Assembly: GCA_047617105.1 (NCBI GenBank)
Contig: JBLGCB010000160.1
Coordinates: forward strand, 1 to 12,904
From: JABSOG01 sp047617105
GTDB lineage: Bacteria; Pseudomonadota; Gammaproteobacteria; Enterobacterales; Alteromonadaceae
Direction: 5' to 3'
DNA length: 12,904 nucleotides
How positions within the stretch are numbered: position 1 is the first letter of the stretch; each line of letters starts with the position of its first letter. Positions 1-6,201 of the stretch are shown here, piece after piece. The notes beneath the pieces are model-generated. The model searched no databases, had not been told where the DNA came from, and saw only the letters and a program-made list of their open reading frames with translations. Both the position numbers and the translations under genes were made by a program.

Positions 1-45
1 GATGCGGAATTACAAAGCGATATCAAAGGGTTGTTTGTGAATTGA
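1..45 (+). CDS. Possible 3' end of a gene entering from the left
   Basis: Reading frame 1 is open from the first base and ends with TGA at 43-45, giving the tail DAELQSDIKGLFVN. The tail is hydrophilic and ends 115 bp before a strong hairpin terminator at 161-199, which fits the end of a plus-strand transcription unit. Fourteen codons are too few to recognise a family, and an open frame of this length can occur by chance. No function is proposed. Confidence 0.3.
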   Translation, partial: DAELQSDIKGLFVN

Positions 46-96
46 TGCTCGTAGATACTAGGATGGGATGGCCCGATATGAATAGTTGCATCAACC

Positions 97-123
97 TTGA
101 CCAAAAACGTAATCAGGTATAAA
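97..123 (+). promoter_or_regulatory. Weak sigma70-like promoter candidate
   Basis: TTGACC (97-102) is a five-of-six match to the -35 consensus, and TATAAA (118-123) resembles a -10 box. The spacer is only 15 bp, shorter than the preferred 17. Transcription would begin near 130 and run into the hairpin terminator at 161-199, giving a transcript of roughly 70 nt with no obvious reading frame. It could instead be chance sequence in a 3' untranslated region. Confidence 0.2.
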
Positions 124-160
124 GTTAGCAAAGGCTAAAGGGGCGTACTTGTACACCATC

Positions 161-199
161 AAACAATAAAACCCGGCTTCCAACCGAGTTTTATTGTTT
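161..199. terminator. Bidirectional rho-independent terminator
   Basis: The arms 161-176 and 184-199 pair over 16 bp with one C-A mismatch, around the 7-base loop CTTCCAA. The lower stem is A/T-rich, with AAACAATAAAAC facing GTTTTATTGTTT, so each strand presents a U-rich 3' arm. This is typical of a terminator used from both sides. It would end plus-strand transcription from the gene ending at 45 and minus-strand transcription from the small ORF and glutaminase remnant to its right. Confidence 0.75.
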
Positions 200-283
200 C
201 TATCTTACCACTATGTACAAATCAAAATCCGCCAAATACCAATCACGTTCTTCGTCCCCGTTCATGCGCTTCCGCGGAAGCAT
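200..283 (-). CDS. Small ORF or C-terminal remnant, 27 aa, unknown
   Basis: A minus-strand ORF starts at ATG 281-283 and ends with TAG at 200-202, directly against the terminator hairpin. The product includes MNGDEERDWYLADFDLYIVV: acidic and charged, then a hydrophobic end. A second ATG at 263-265 would give 21 aa, with a weak GGAAG-like ribosome site just before it. An in-frame stop lies one codon before the first ATG. The exact abutment of stop codon and terminator suggests a real 3' gene end, but the ORF is short and I recognise no family. It may be the tail of a decayed gene, like its neighbour. Confidence 0.25.
   Translation of the reverse strand: MLPRKRMNGDEERDWYLADFDLYIVVR
268..281 (+). 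repeat. Perfect 14-bp palindrome followed by T6
   Basis: GCTTCCGCGGAAGC is a perfect palindrome that can fold as a 5-bp stem with a CGCG loop. It is followed on the plus strand by ATTTTTT. It resembles a short plus-strand intrinsic terminator, but no plus-strand gene is evident to its left apart from the sequence before 199. It lies 21 bp downstream of the glutaminase remnant's stop codon on the minus strand. Confidence 0.35.
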
Positions 284-302
284 TTTTTATCTTATTCACC
301 CC

Positions 303-635
303 TCAAAAAATCGACGACCCAGTATGACTAGTCAAATACTCCAACATCCGCATTCCCTTATACGAGTTGCCTTTAGCATTGAGCTTAAGACTCCACACCG
401 CAATGCTATACTGCCCTGGATGCACCGCAATAATCCCGCCGCCAACGCCACTTTTACCCGGCAAACCGACCTTAAAAGCAAACTCCCCTGCTTCGTCGTA
501 AAAGCCACATAACTGCATAATCGCGTTAACCCGCTTGGCTTCACTTGACGACACCACTCGCTTGCCCGTTAAAGGATTCACCCTGAGATAATCGGCGACA
601 CAATCTTTAAGTATTTTGATGTTGAACACCATCAA
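303..635 (-). pseudogene. glsA: Glutaminase C-terminal remnant (5'-truncated)
   Basis: The 110-residue frame matches the C-terminal third of serine-dependent glutaminases, which convert L-glutamine to L-glutamate and ammonia in the cytoplasm. Family-typical segments are NPLTGKRVVSS (20-30), CGFYDEAGEFAFKVGLPGKS (43-62) with the active-site-region Tyr46 and Ser62, SGVGGG (62-67), IAVWS (78-82) and the terminal GSSIF. Full-length members have about 300 residues. The N-terminal two-thirds with the catalytic Ser-x-x-Lys motif is absent. The frame opens with TTG at 633-635 (ATG at 630-632) directly after a TAA stop, with no ribosome site, and residues 1-18 do not look like glutaminase. This is a truncated, almost certainly inactive gene. 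Family assignment is confident; the cause of truncation (deletion or rearrangement) is inferred. Confidence 0.8.
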
Positions 636-717
636 TTAGATTATGAGTTGGTGGGGCGATTGTATCTCAAGCGTTCGCCGATTTGTGCAGTTTTTTTCTT
701 CCAATCTTGTGTTACGA

Positions 718-728
718 TATGGACCATA
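718..728. promoter_or_regulatory. Candidate operator palindrome before the XRE fragment
   Basis: TATGGACCATA is a perfect inverted repeat (TATGG-A-CCATA). It lies 34 bp before the start codon of the truncated XRE regulator at 763. Antitoxins of this family usually repress their own operon through short palindromes near the promoter. The product left here ends before the helix-turn-helix, so it could not bind this site itself. The operator role is inferred from position and symmetry only. Confidence 0.35.
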
Positions 729-762
729 ATCTTTATCGTGTGGACAGTATGGAAAACAAAAG

Positions 763-912
763 ATGACATCAAACCTGAATGATATAATGACCGAACGGTC
801 TACCGAAAGCCAAAAGCGTATTAATGAAATTGCAGAAAATTTATTACTCGAAGTAAAACTTCAGGCCATTAGAGAAGAGCTAGAATCAACGCAATCACAA
901 TTAAACACTTAA
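763..912 (+). pseudogene. Truncated XRE/HigA-type antitoxin-like regulator
   Basis: The 49-residue product carries the N-terminal leader helix typical of XRE-family antitoxins paired with HigB/RelE-type toxins: RSTESQKRINEIAENLLLEV followed by KLQAIREELESTQSQLN. In full-length relatives of about 100 residues, the EELxLSQxQLA stretch opens the helix-turn-helix. Here the frame stops at TAA (910-912) just after SQLN, so the DNA-binding domain is missing. The gene end overlaps the stop of the convergent LysR gene by 3 bp, which suggests the remainder was lost when this junction formed. The start ATG overlaps a TGA of an upstream open frame (647-766) in an ATGA arrangement, but that frame does not resemble a toxin. 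No intact toxin gene is visible. Family assignment rests on recalled N-terminal patterns. Confidence 0.6.
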
Positions 913-1778
913 AACGCCTCCGCCAGAAAATCCATCATCGCCCTAATCTTGCGGTTATGCTGCACATCAGCATGACACACCAGCCAAAACTCTAGGCTGG
1001 GAATGGGCACCTGGGGCAAAATCTGTTGCAACTGCGTGCACTTCTCAATGATTGGCTGATGGGTCAGCGTGATGCCTGCCCCGCTACGAGCCAATTCAAT
1101 TTGTAGCGGTAAAAAGTCGGTTTTATTGCTGATATTAAGTTGCGAATACACCAGTCCCATCTCGCTAAGTCCTTTTTCCATTTGCTGATCACGATCGAAG
1201 CCGATAATGGCATGTTCAGTAAGTTGTTCTAAGCTGGTCGGCTCGCCATGTAACGCCAGATAGTCTTTGCTGGCGGTCATCTGCAATTCAATATCCTTAA
1301 GGCGTTTGGCCACCAAACCCGGTTGGGTGGGCCTGAACATCCGCAGTGCAATATCCGCATCTCGTTTATTTAAGCTGGCCACCGTGTTTGAAATATCCAC
1401 TTCAACCGTGACTTGGGGATAACGTTGATTAAAACGGCTCAGCACTGATGGCAAATAATACTGGCCAATCACCTCATTGGCGCTGATACGAATATCACCC
1501 GATAGCGACAATATCGCACCACTGGCCAAACGAGAAAAACGATTGGCCGCCTGCTCCATCGCCTCACTGCTGTCGAGTAATTTAGCGCCATTTTCAGTGA
1601 TTTTTAGCCCCTGAGTACTGCGGTCAAATAAGGTGATCCCCAGCTTTTGTTCTAGCGCGGCCATATGTCGACTTAAGGTCGGCTGAGATGTGCCCAACTC
1701 ATTGGCTGCCTTCGATAAACTGCCGCACCGCGCGACAGCGACAAAACTTTGGATCCATTCCCACGGTAAGTTATTCAT
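909..1778 (-). CDS. LysR-family transcriptional regulator
   Basis: This is a cytoplasmic one-component regulator of 289 residues from the ATG at 1776-1778, a normal LysR length. The winged helix-turn-helix spans about residues 8-62, with the classic pattern FVAVARCGSLSKAANELG...SQPTLSRHMAALEQKLG..LFDR. The effector-binding domain follows from about residue 88, beginning GDIRISANEVIGQYYLP. The frame stays open upstream to 1889, but that extension would overlap the divergent SDR gene and adds 37 residues not found in LysR proteins, so I reject it. No clear ribosome site precedes the chosen start. The gene is divergent from the SDR gene across about 100 bp, the classic LysR/target layout, so it probably controls that gene and itself. 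The inducer cannot be told from sequence. Confidence 0.9.
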   Translation of the reverse strand: MNNLPWEWIQSFVAVARCGSLSKAANELGTSQPTLSRHMAALEQKLGITLFDRSTQGLKITENGAKLLDSSEAMEQAANRFSRLASGAILSLSGDIRISANEVIGQYYLPSVLSRFNQRYPQVTVEVDISNTVASLNKRDADIALRMFRPTQPGLVAKRLKDIELQMTASKDYLALHGEPTSLEQLTEHAIIGFDRDQQMEKGLSEMGLVYSQLNISNKTDFLPLQIELARSGAGITLTHQPIIEKCTQLQQILPQVPIPSLEFWLVCHADVQHNRKIRAMMDFLAEAF

Positions 1779-1782
1779 ATAT

Positions 1783-1840
1783 GAATAGCCATTGGTTAAT
1801 TTTGACTGTTCATTAATAACATTAGAATAGCCATAATGGC
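1783..1840. promoter_or_regulatory. Probable LysR operator region with repeated motif
   Basis: GAATAGCCAT occurs at 1783-1792 and again at 1825-1834, 42 bp apart (about four helical turns). The second copy runs into the perfect palindrome GCCATAATGGC (1830-1840). The sequence lies between the LysR start (1778) and the divergent SDR start (1880). LysR regulators typically bind as tetramers to paired sites in such spacers, so this is a plausible recognition and activation site pair. Binding is inferred. Confidence 0.45.
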
Positions 1841-1879
1841 AATCACTTTCAACGGCTTCTGTAAAGACAGGTAAACGAT

Positions 1880-2815
1880 ATGACTTCAAACCTTAACAAA
1901 CGCGCGCTGATTATTGGCGCCAATGGTACTTTTGGTGGTGCTGTCACGCAAGAACTTTTAAAACAAGGCTGGCAGGTCAAAGCGTTGCTACGTGATGCGG
2001 CTAAATGTCCAAATTGGCTAAATCCTGCCGATATTGTGGTGGGACACTGTGAATCTTTGGCTGATGTTAAAGCAGCCGCCGGCGATGTGAATTTGATTGT
2101 TTATGGTGCCAATCCCTTGTATCACCAATGGCACGAAAAGGCGCTGAAAATGCTCGAACCCACTGCGGTGGTGGCACAAACGTATCGGTTACAGATTTTG
2201 TTTCCAGACAATGTTTATAGTTATAACCCGCAACAAACCCCGCTGATTGATGAAACGTCGCTGCAAAACCCGGTGACGGATAAAGGCCAAATTCGTATGG
2301 TTATGGAGCAACGACTACAGCAGGCCTGTAATAACGGTGCGACGGTTACTTTGGTTCGGGCCGGAGATTTTATTGCCCGCGGTGCTGACAGCAGTTGGTT
2401 TAATCAATTATTAACTAAACGCAAAAATGGCTGGGTATTAACCAACCCATCGCCACAAGGTCATTGTCATAATTATGTTTGGATACCCGATTTGGCCGCC
2501 AACGCCGTCGCTTTGGTTGATATTGATAGCCATGGTTTTAATGTTTGGCATGGGCAAGGCATTAACGCTAGCCATCAGGATTGGTTAGATGCGCTGACGT
2601 CGCTGGACTTGGCCAATAAAAGCCGAACTCTGCCTTGGTGGGCGCTTAAGGTGATTGGTTTGTTTCATCCGGTGGTAAGAGAAGTGGTTAAAATGCGCTA
2701 TTTGTGGCAGCAATCATTGCAACTCGATGGCCGCAAAATGCAGGCTGCGCTGGGTGAAAAATATCAGACGACGTCGTTGACGGATGTGATCAGGGCAATG
2801 ACGTCTAATGATTGA
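1880..2815 (+). CDS. NAD(P)-binding SDR/epimerase-like protein
   Basis: The 311-residue product has an N-terminal Rossmann fold: after a first beta strand (ALIIG), GANGTFGG at 13-20 matches the dinucleotide-binding GxxGxxG motif, followed by a helix and beta strand with VKALLRD. It resembles atypical or extended short-chain dehydrogenases (NAD-dependent epimerase or NmrA-like) and is probably cytoplasmic. The canonical Tyr-x-x-x-Lys pair is not evident: the region after PVTDKGQIRMVMEQ has lysine but no properly placed tyrosine. It may therefore be a non-catalytic or atypical reductase, and the substrate is unknown. A weak AGG element precedes the ATG. The gene is divergent from a LysR regulator that probably controls it, and ends 19 bp from the convergent kinase gene. 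Confidence 0.8.
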   Translation: MTSNLNKRALIIGANGTFGGAVTQELLKQGWQVKALLRDAAKCPNWLNPADIVVGHCESLADVKAAAGDVNLIVYGANPLYHQWHEKALKMLEPTAVVAQTYRLQILFPDNVYSYNPQQTPLIDETSLQNPVTDKGQIRMVMEQRLQQACNNGATVTLVRAGDFIARGADSSWFNQLLTKRKNGWVLTNPSPQGHCHNYVWIPDLAANAVALVDIDSHGFNVWHGQGINASHQDWLDALTSLDLANKSRTLPWWALKVIGLFHPVVREVVKMRYLWQQSLQLDGRKMQAALGEKYQTTSLTDVIRAMTSND

Positions 2816-2834
2816 CAGGCGTCACTAAAATGAA

Positions 2835-4853
2835 TCAACTCACTTTATTTCCAGAATCAAAGGTACTCAGCAATTGGCTGATTTTGGCCAAGTCAACCGG
2901 CTTGGTTAAATAGTCATCAAACCCGGCGCCAAGTGCTTTTTTGATTTGCTTGGCATGGGCATCGGCGCTTAGGGCGATCATTTGCACTTGTTTTAAGTAA
3001 GGCACAGCTTTAAGCACTGCAACCGCCTCATTGCCACTCATTTGCGGTAGGTTAATATCGATAAAAATCATATCAGGGCATTTGCTTTTGGCAATAACAA
3101 TGCCTTTTTCAGCGGTGTCGGCGGTTAATAAGGTGATGGTTGGATATTTATGGTTAAACAGCTGTTGCAGCAGTTTCACGCTGGCTGGGTTATCTTCAAT
3201 ATAAAGCATACAAAATTGATGCTTGATGACTTCATTCGCTTCAATTACGGTGCTGGTGTCAGGGTATGGTAATGCTTTTTTGGCTTTAGGCAATGTCACC
3301 CAAAACGTGGTGCCTTTATTTTTTTGACTGCGTAAACCGATGGTGCCATTCATATGCATTACCAAAAATTTGGTTAATGCCAAGCCGATACCAGTGCCCT
3401 GGATTTCACTTTGTTCAGCATAGGTTAGTCGGGTAAAAGGCTCAAATATTTTTTCTTGGTCGGCTGTGTCAATGCCCCAGCCTGAATCTTCAACAGAAAT
3501 TTGCACTTGGTCATCGTCAACTGCTTTGACGGTAATGGTGATAGTGCCATCGACTTTATTGTATTTGATGGCATTGGTCAGCAAATTAATCAACACTTGT
3601 TTCAGGCGCAGGTTATCTGCGCTGACCCGCTCGTTGGTCTGGTTAACATGAATGGTGATATTGCTCTGTTGCGCTTGTTTGCCTACTAGCGCAACACTTT
3701 GGCTGATCACCCGAGACAGTTCACAATCCTCCACATCGATATCAATCTTGTCCTGTTCAAGATGAGAAATATCCAGCATATCGTTGATTAAGCCCAATAA
3801 ATGTCGGCCTGCATCGAGAATTTGTTCAGTGTTTTCTTTTTGTTGCTCGGTGGTATCCTCATCCGCCAGTAATTGCTGTAATTGTGAAAAACCAATAATG
3901 GCATTGAGTGGGGTGCGTAACTCATGAGACATGCGGGTTAAAAATTGACTTTTTGCCTGGCTGGCTTCTTCAACCTTTTGTTTTTCCTCACGAATGTTTT
4001 TAGTTGCATCAGCGATTCTATCGCCTAAATGCTGATTAAGATTGCCAATTTGTTGGTTAACACCATGATATCTAAAAAGAGCCCAGAACGAAAATAACAA
4101 TAATAGTGTGACCAACAAATAGGTCGCATAAATCGCTTGCTGTTGCTGCTTAAGTTGCGCTTCAAGTTGTTTAGCCAAGACCTTATGCAGCTGCGCAATA
4201 TGGGCAATCACCGGATGTTGCTTTATCAAGCCTAGATGATCATTGACGTTTCGCTGCTTGTTAATGGCGTGTTCAATATGAATTAGGATGTTTTGCCACT
4301 TTTCATTGCCAGCATGTTCAGTCTTTAGTGGCTGTAAATAACGTAAAAGGGTGTTATCGGTTTCAGTGGACATAAATTGATGAAAAAACAGTCGCTGCAA
4401 AGTCAGCAATTGTTGCTTGTTATGGGCATTCTCTTCGCTAAGAAGTTGCTCAAGCTGTTGCGGCAAAAAAGCGATGGCATTTTTAAGGATGGAATAATCT
4501 GCTTTAAATTGCTCTGTGAGGTTTTCTTTGTTTTGTATATGGTGTTGTAAATTGGTCAAATTCATCATCATCTCAGGCCCCTCATCCGCCAATAAAAGCT
4601 GTATGGTGGCAAAGTTGCTATTGATATTTTGATTAAGGTAACGCAAGTTATCGTAATGTAACACCATACCATTGCGGATATGCAATAAGGCCAGTTCGAG
4701 GTCGTTATTTTGTTGTTCTAATTGATAAAAAGCATTGTTTGCAGCATTGAGCGTGGTCAGCGGTTGAGACTTTATGGCGACCAACAGGGCGCTGACTAAC
4801 AATAAAATGGACATCAGAATCAATACTTTCAGACTGCGTTTAGGGTCTATCAT
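2835..4853 (-). CDS. Membrane hybrid sensor histidine kinase
   Basis: This 672-residue inner-membrane kinase has a TM helix at about 9-27, a long predominantly helical Gln/Leu-rich periplasmic region (28-240), and a second TM helix at about 241-261. A coiled-coil linker (265-305) leads to HisKA with the H-box SHELRTPLNAIIGF, phosphoacceptor His310. The HATPase domain has the N-box (Asn423, Asn427), DSGWGI at 456-461 and GTGIGL at 486-491. The C-terminal receiver has the acidic pocket Glu553/Asp554, phospho-accepting Asp599, Ser629 and Lys651. All key residues are present, so the phosphorelay should be functional from His310 to Asp599. The periplasmic part resembles the all-helical DAHL-type sensor in layout; this is unverified. 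An AAGGAAA ribosome site overlaps the end of the upstream peroxidase gene, 5 bp away, so the two are co-transcribed. There is no Hpt or output domain, so its downstream partner must be encoded elsewhere. Confidence 0.93.
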   Translation of the reverse strand: MIDPKRSLKVLILMSILLLVSALLVAIKSQPLTTLNAANNAFYQLEQQNNDLELALLHIRNGMVLHYDNLRYLNQNINSNFATIQLLLADEGPEMMMNLTNLQHHIQNKENLTEQFKADYSILKNAIAFLPQQLEQLLSEENAHNKQQLLTLQRLFFHQFMSTETDNTLLRYLQPLKTEHAGNEKWQNILIHIEHAINKQRNVNDHLGLIKQHPVIAHIAQLHKVLAKQLEAQLKQQQQAIYATYLLVTLLLLFSFWALFRYHGVNQQIGNLNQHLGDRIADATKNIREEKQKVEEASQAKSQFLTRMSHELRTPLNAIIGFSQLQQLLADEDTTEQQKENTEQILDAGRHLLGLINDMLDISHLEQDKIDIDVEDCELSRVISQSVALVGKQAQQSNITIHVNQTNERVSADNLRLKQVLINLLTNAIKYNKVDGTITITVKAVDDDQVQISVEDSGWGIDTADQEKIFEPFTRLTYAEQSEIQGTGIGLALTKFLVMHMNGTIGLRSQKNKGTTFWVTLPKAKKALPYPDTSTVIEANEVIKHQFCMLYIEDNPASVKLLQQLFNHKYPTITLLTADTAEKGIVIAKSKCPDMIFIDINLPQMSGNEAVAVLKAVPYLKQVQMIALSADAHAKQIKKALGAGFDDYLTKPVDLAKISQLLSTFDSGNKVS

Positions 4854-4858
4854 CGGCT

Positions 4859-5902
4859 TTATTTCCTTGCGCCTGCGCTATTAAACGGTGAGCCCGTTAG
4901 GGTGTTAAGGAATTTAACCAGCTCTTCAACCTCGGGTTGAGTGAGGCGCAAACCCAATTGATAATAGGCCATGGTGGTTACCGCCTGTTCTAATGTTGGC
5001 GCAGAACCATCATGAAAATAGGGGGCCGTTAGCGCGATATTACGCAGACTCGGCACTTTAAACTTATGCTTGTCTTGTGGGTTTTTGGTCACATTGTAGC
5101 GGCCAAGGTCGCTTTGACGAAGTGTTTCCCGATTGGCAAAGTAATCACGCATGACGCCAAATGTCTGAAACATATTTCCGCCAAGATTGACCCCTTGGTG
5201 ACATGAATTACAACCGAGTTTTTTAAACCGTTCAAAGCCTTTTATTTCATCTTTGCTCAGTGCGGCGCTATCGCCGCGTAAATACTGATCAAACCGCGCA
5301 TTAGGTGTGGTCAAACTGCGTTCATAGGTGGCAATGGCATGGCGAATGTTATCTGCGGTGATACCGCCTTTAAACAGTTTTTTAAAGGTGCTTTTGAGTG
5401 CTTTGTCTTGGCTTAATTTACCAATGACCTGAGGCCAGTTACTGTCCATTTCTTTGGCATTATTGATAGGGCCATTAACCTGTTCTTCAAGGGTGTTGAC
5501 CCGGCCATCCCAAAACTGTTTGAAGTTAAAAGCGGCATTAAAAACCGTTGGAGAATTTATATCGCCTTTTCTACCGCTAACCCCGGTAGAATGTTGTTGT
5601 TGGTCAACCCCGCCCTGAGCAATGATATGGCAGCTGGCACAGGCAATGGTATTGTCACCAGACAACCTAACATCATGAAATAATTGATCACCCAGCGCGA
5701 CAACGGCTTGATCCAATTGAAAGGGTTTTAGCGGAATAGGCACGAAAGATTGGTAAGATATTTCAGTATTGGCAGGTTGCGGTGCGACACCAGCGCCCGA
5801 TACTGCAACGTTGTCTGAGCAACCCGTGAATACGGTAGCGAGCAGGCAAGCTTGACCAAATTTGATGAAGCCTTTCAACCAACTGGTTTTGATTACACTC
5901 AT
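4859..5902 (-). CDS. Di-heme cytochrome c peroxidase lipoprotein
   Basis: The 347-residue product has a signal peptide ending in the lipobox-like FTGC (Cys28), with Ser at +2 favouring outer-membrane sorting. Two heme c motifs are present: CASCH (88-92) and CNSCH (231-235). Family hallmarks include GVSGRKGDINSPTVFNAAF (107-125), WDGRVNTLEEQ (131-141) and the second-domain VPSLRNIALTAPYFHDGS (283-300). His104 lies where the distal ligand of the peroxidatic heme usually sits, and Met311 is a candidate ligand of the electron-transferring heme. The family (bacterial CcpA/MauG-like) reduces H2O2 to water in the periplasm with electrons from small c-type cytochromes. The length is normal. It is the first gene of an operon with the sensor kinase 5 bp downstream. 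A role in signalling as well as detoxification is possible but inferred. The start has a poor ribosome site. Confidence 0.93.
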   Translation of the reverse strand: MSVIKTSWLKGFIKFGQACLLATVFTGCSDNVAVSGAGVAPQPANTEISYQSFVPIPLKPFQLDQAVVALGDQLFHDVRLSGDNTIACASCHIIAQGGVDQQQHSTGVSGRKGDINSPTVFNAAFNFKQFWDGRVNTLEEQVNGPINNAKEMDSNWPQVIGKLSQDKALKSTFKKLFKGGITADNIRHAIATYERSLTTPNARFDQYLRGDSAALSKDEIKGFERFKKLGCNSCHQGVNLGGNMFQTFGVMRDYFANRETLRQSDLGRYNVTKNPQDKHKFKVPSLRNIALTAPYFHDGSAPTLEQAVTTMAYYQLGLRLTQPEVEELVKFLNTLTGSPFNSAGARK

Positions 5903-6201
5903 AGAAAACGTATGACCTTAATTTTACTGAAAATAAATCTGCTGTCAGAAATGACGGTATTCTCCGTCAGGTGGGCTAGTGTTTTATCATTGTAGTCAAA
6001 TCCACTGGAATCAGCTACTTATACCTCAAAATATCTTTACCGGGGTCAATGCCGATGGACAAGCGGTTAAATCCACCATAAAACCGAATATCTCAAAATG
6101 ATCTCCCGAACAGCCTGATAATGTTAGATTACTGACGAACCAACTGATTTTAGTCAAGCAATCACAAGCTGTCGACAGGCAGGAAAACAGGAAAAATATT
6201 T
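5903..6201. promoter_or_regulatory. Divergent intergenic region between peroxidase and secreted-protein genes
   Basis: This 299-bp gap carries the control regions of the minus-strand peroxidase-kinase operon and the plus-strand secreted-protein gene. On the minus strand a TACAAT -10-like box lies at 5989-5994, with no good -35 at the right spacing. On the plus strand AGGAAAA precedes the ATG at 6202. CGGTT (6064-6068) and AACCG (6082-6086) could form a weak hairpin. I found no RNA gene or ORF with support. Confidence 0.4.
5952..5969. repeat. Inverted repeat in the peroxidase leader
   Basis: TGACGG (5952-5957) and CCGTCA (5964-5969) form a perfect 6-bp inverted repeat around TATTCT. An overlapping smaller one, GTCA-GAAA-TGAC, lies at 5944-5955. 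It is 50 bp before the peroxidase start codon and would fall in the 5' leader or promoter-proximal DNA. It may be an operator or an RNA hairpin. No U-tract follows it on the minus strand, so it is not a standard terminator. Confidence 0.35.

Noticed and set aside
213..512. Plus-strand 99-residue frame
   Set aside because: It lies antisense to the glutaminase remnant, has no ribosome site, and its composition fits a shadow frame.
647..766. Open frame overlapping the XRE start (ATGA), possible toxin gene
   Set aside because: The frame has no Met before 719, its sequence (LCSFFLPILCYDMDHN) does not resemble HigB/RelE toxins, and the region holds the likely promoter palindrome.
1779..1889. Extended N-terminus of the LysR gene (37 extra residues from 1889)
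   Set aside because: It would overlap the start of the divergent SDR gene, is not LysR-like, and the ATG at 1776-1778 gives the usual LysR length.
763..1903. Shared MTSNLN start of the XRE fragment (763) and the SDR gene (1880)
   Set aside because: The identity covers only six residues and about 16 of 20 bases, with no similarity upstream or downstream. I judge it a coincidence.
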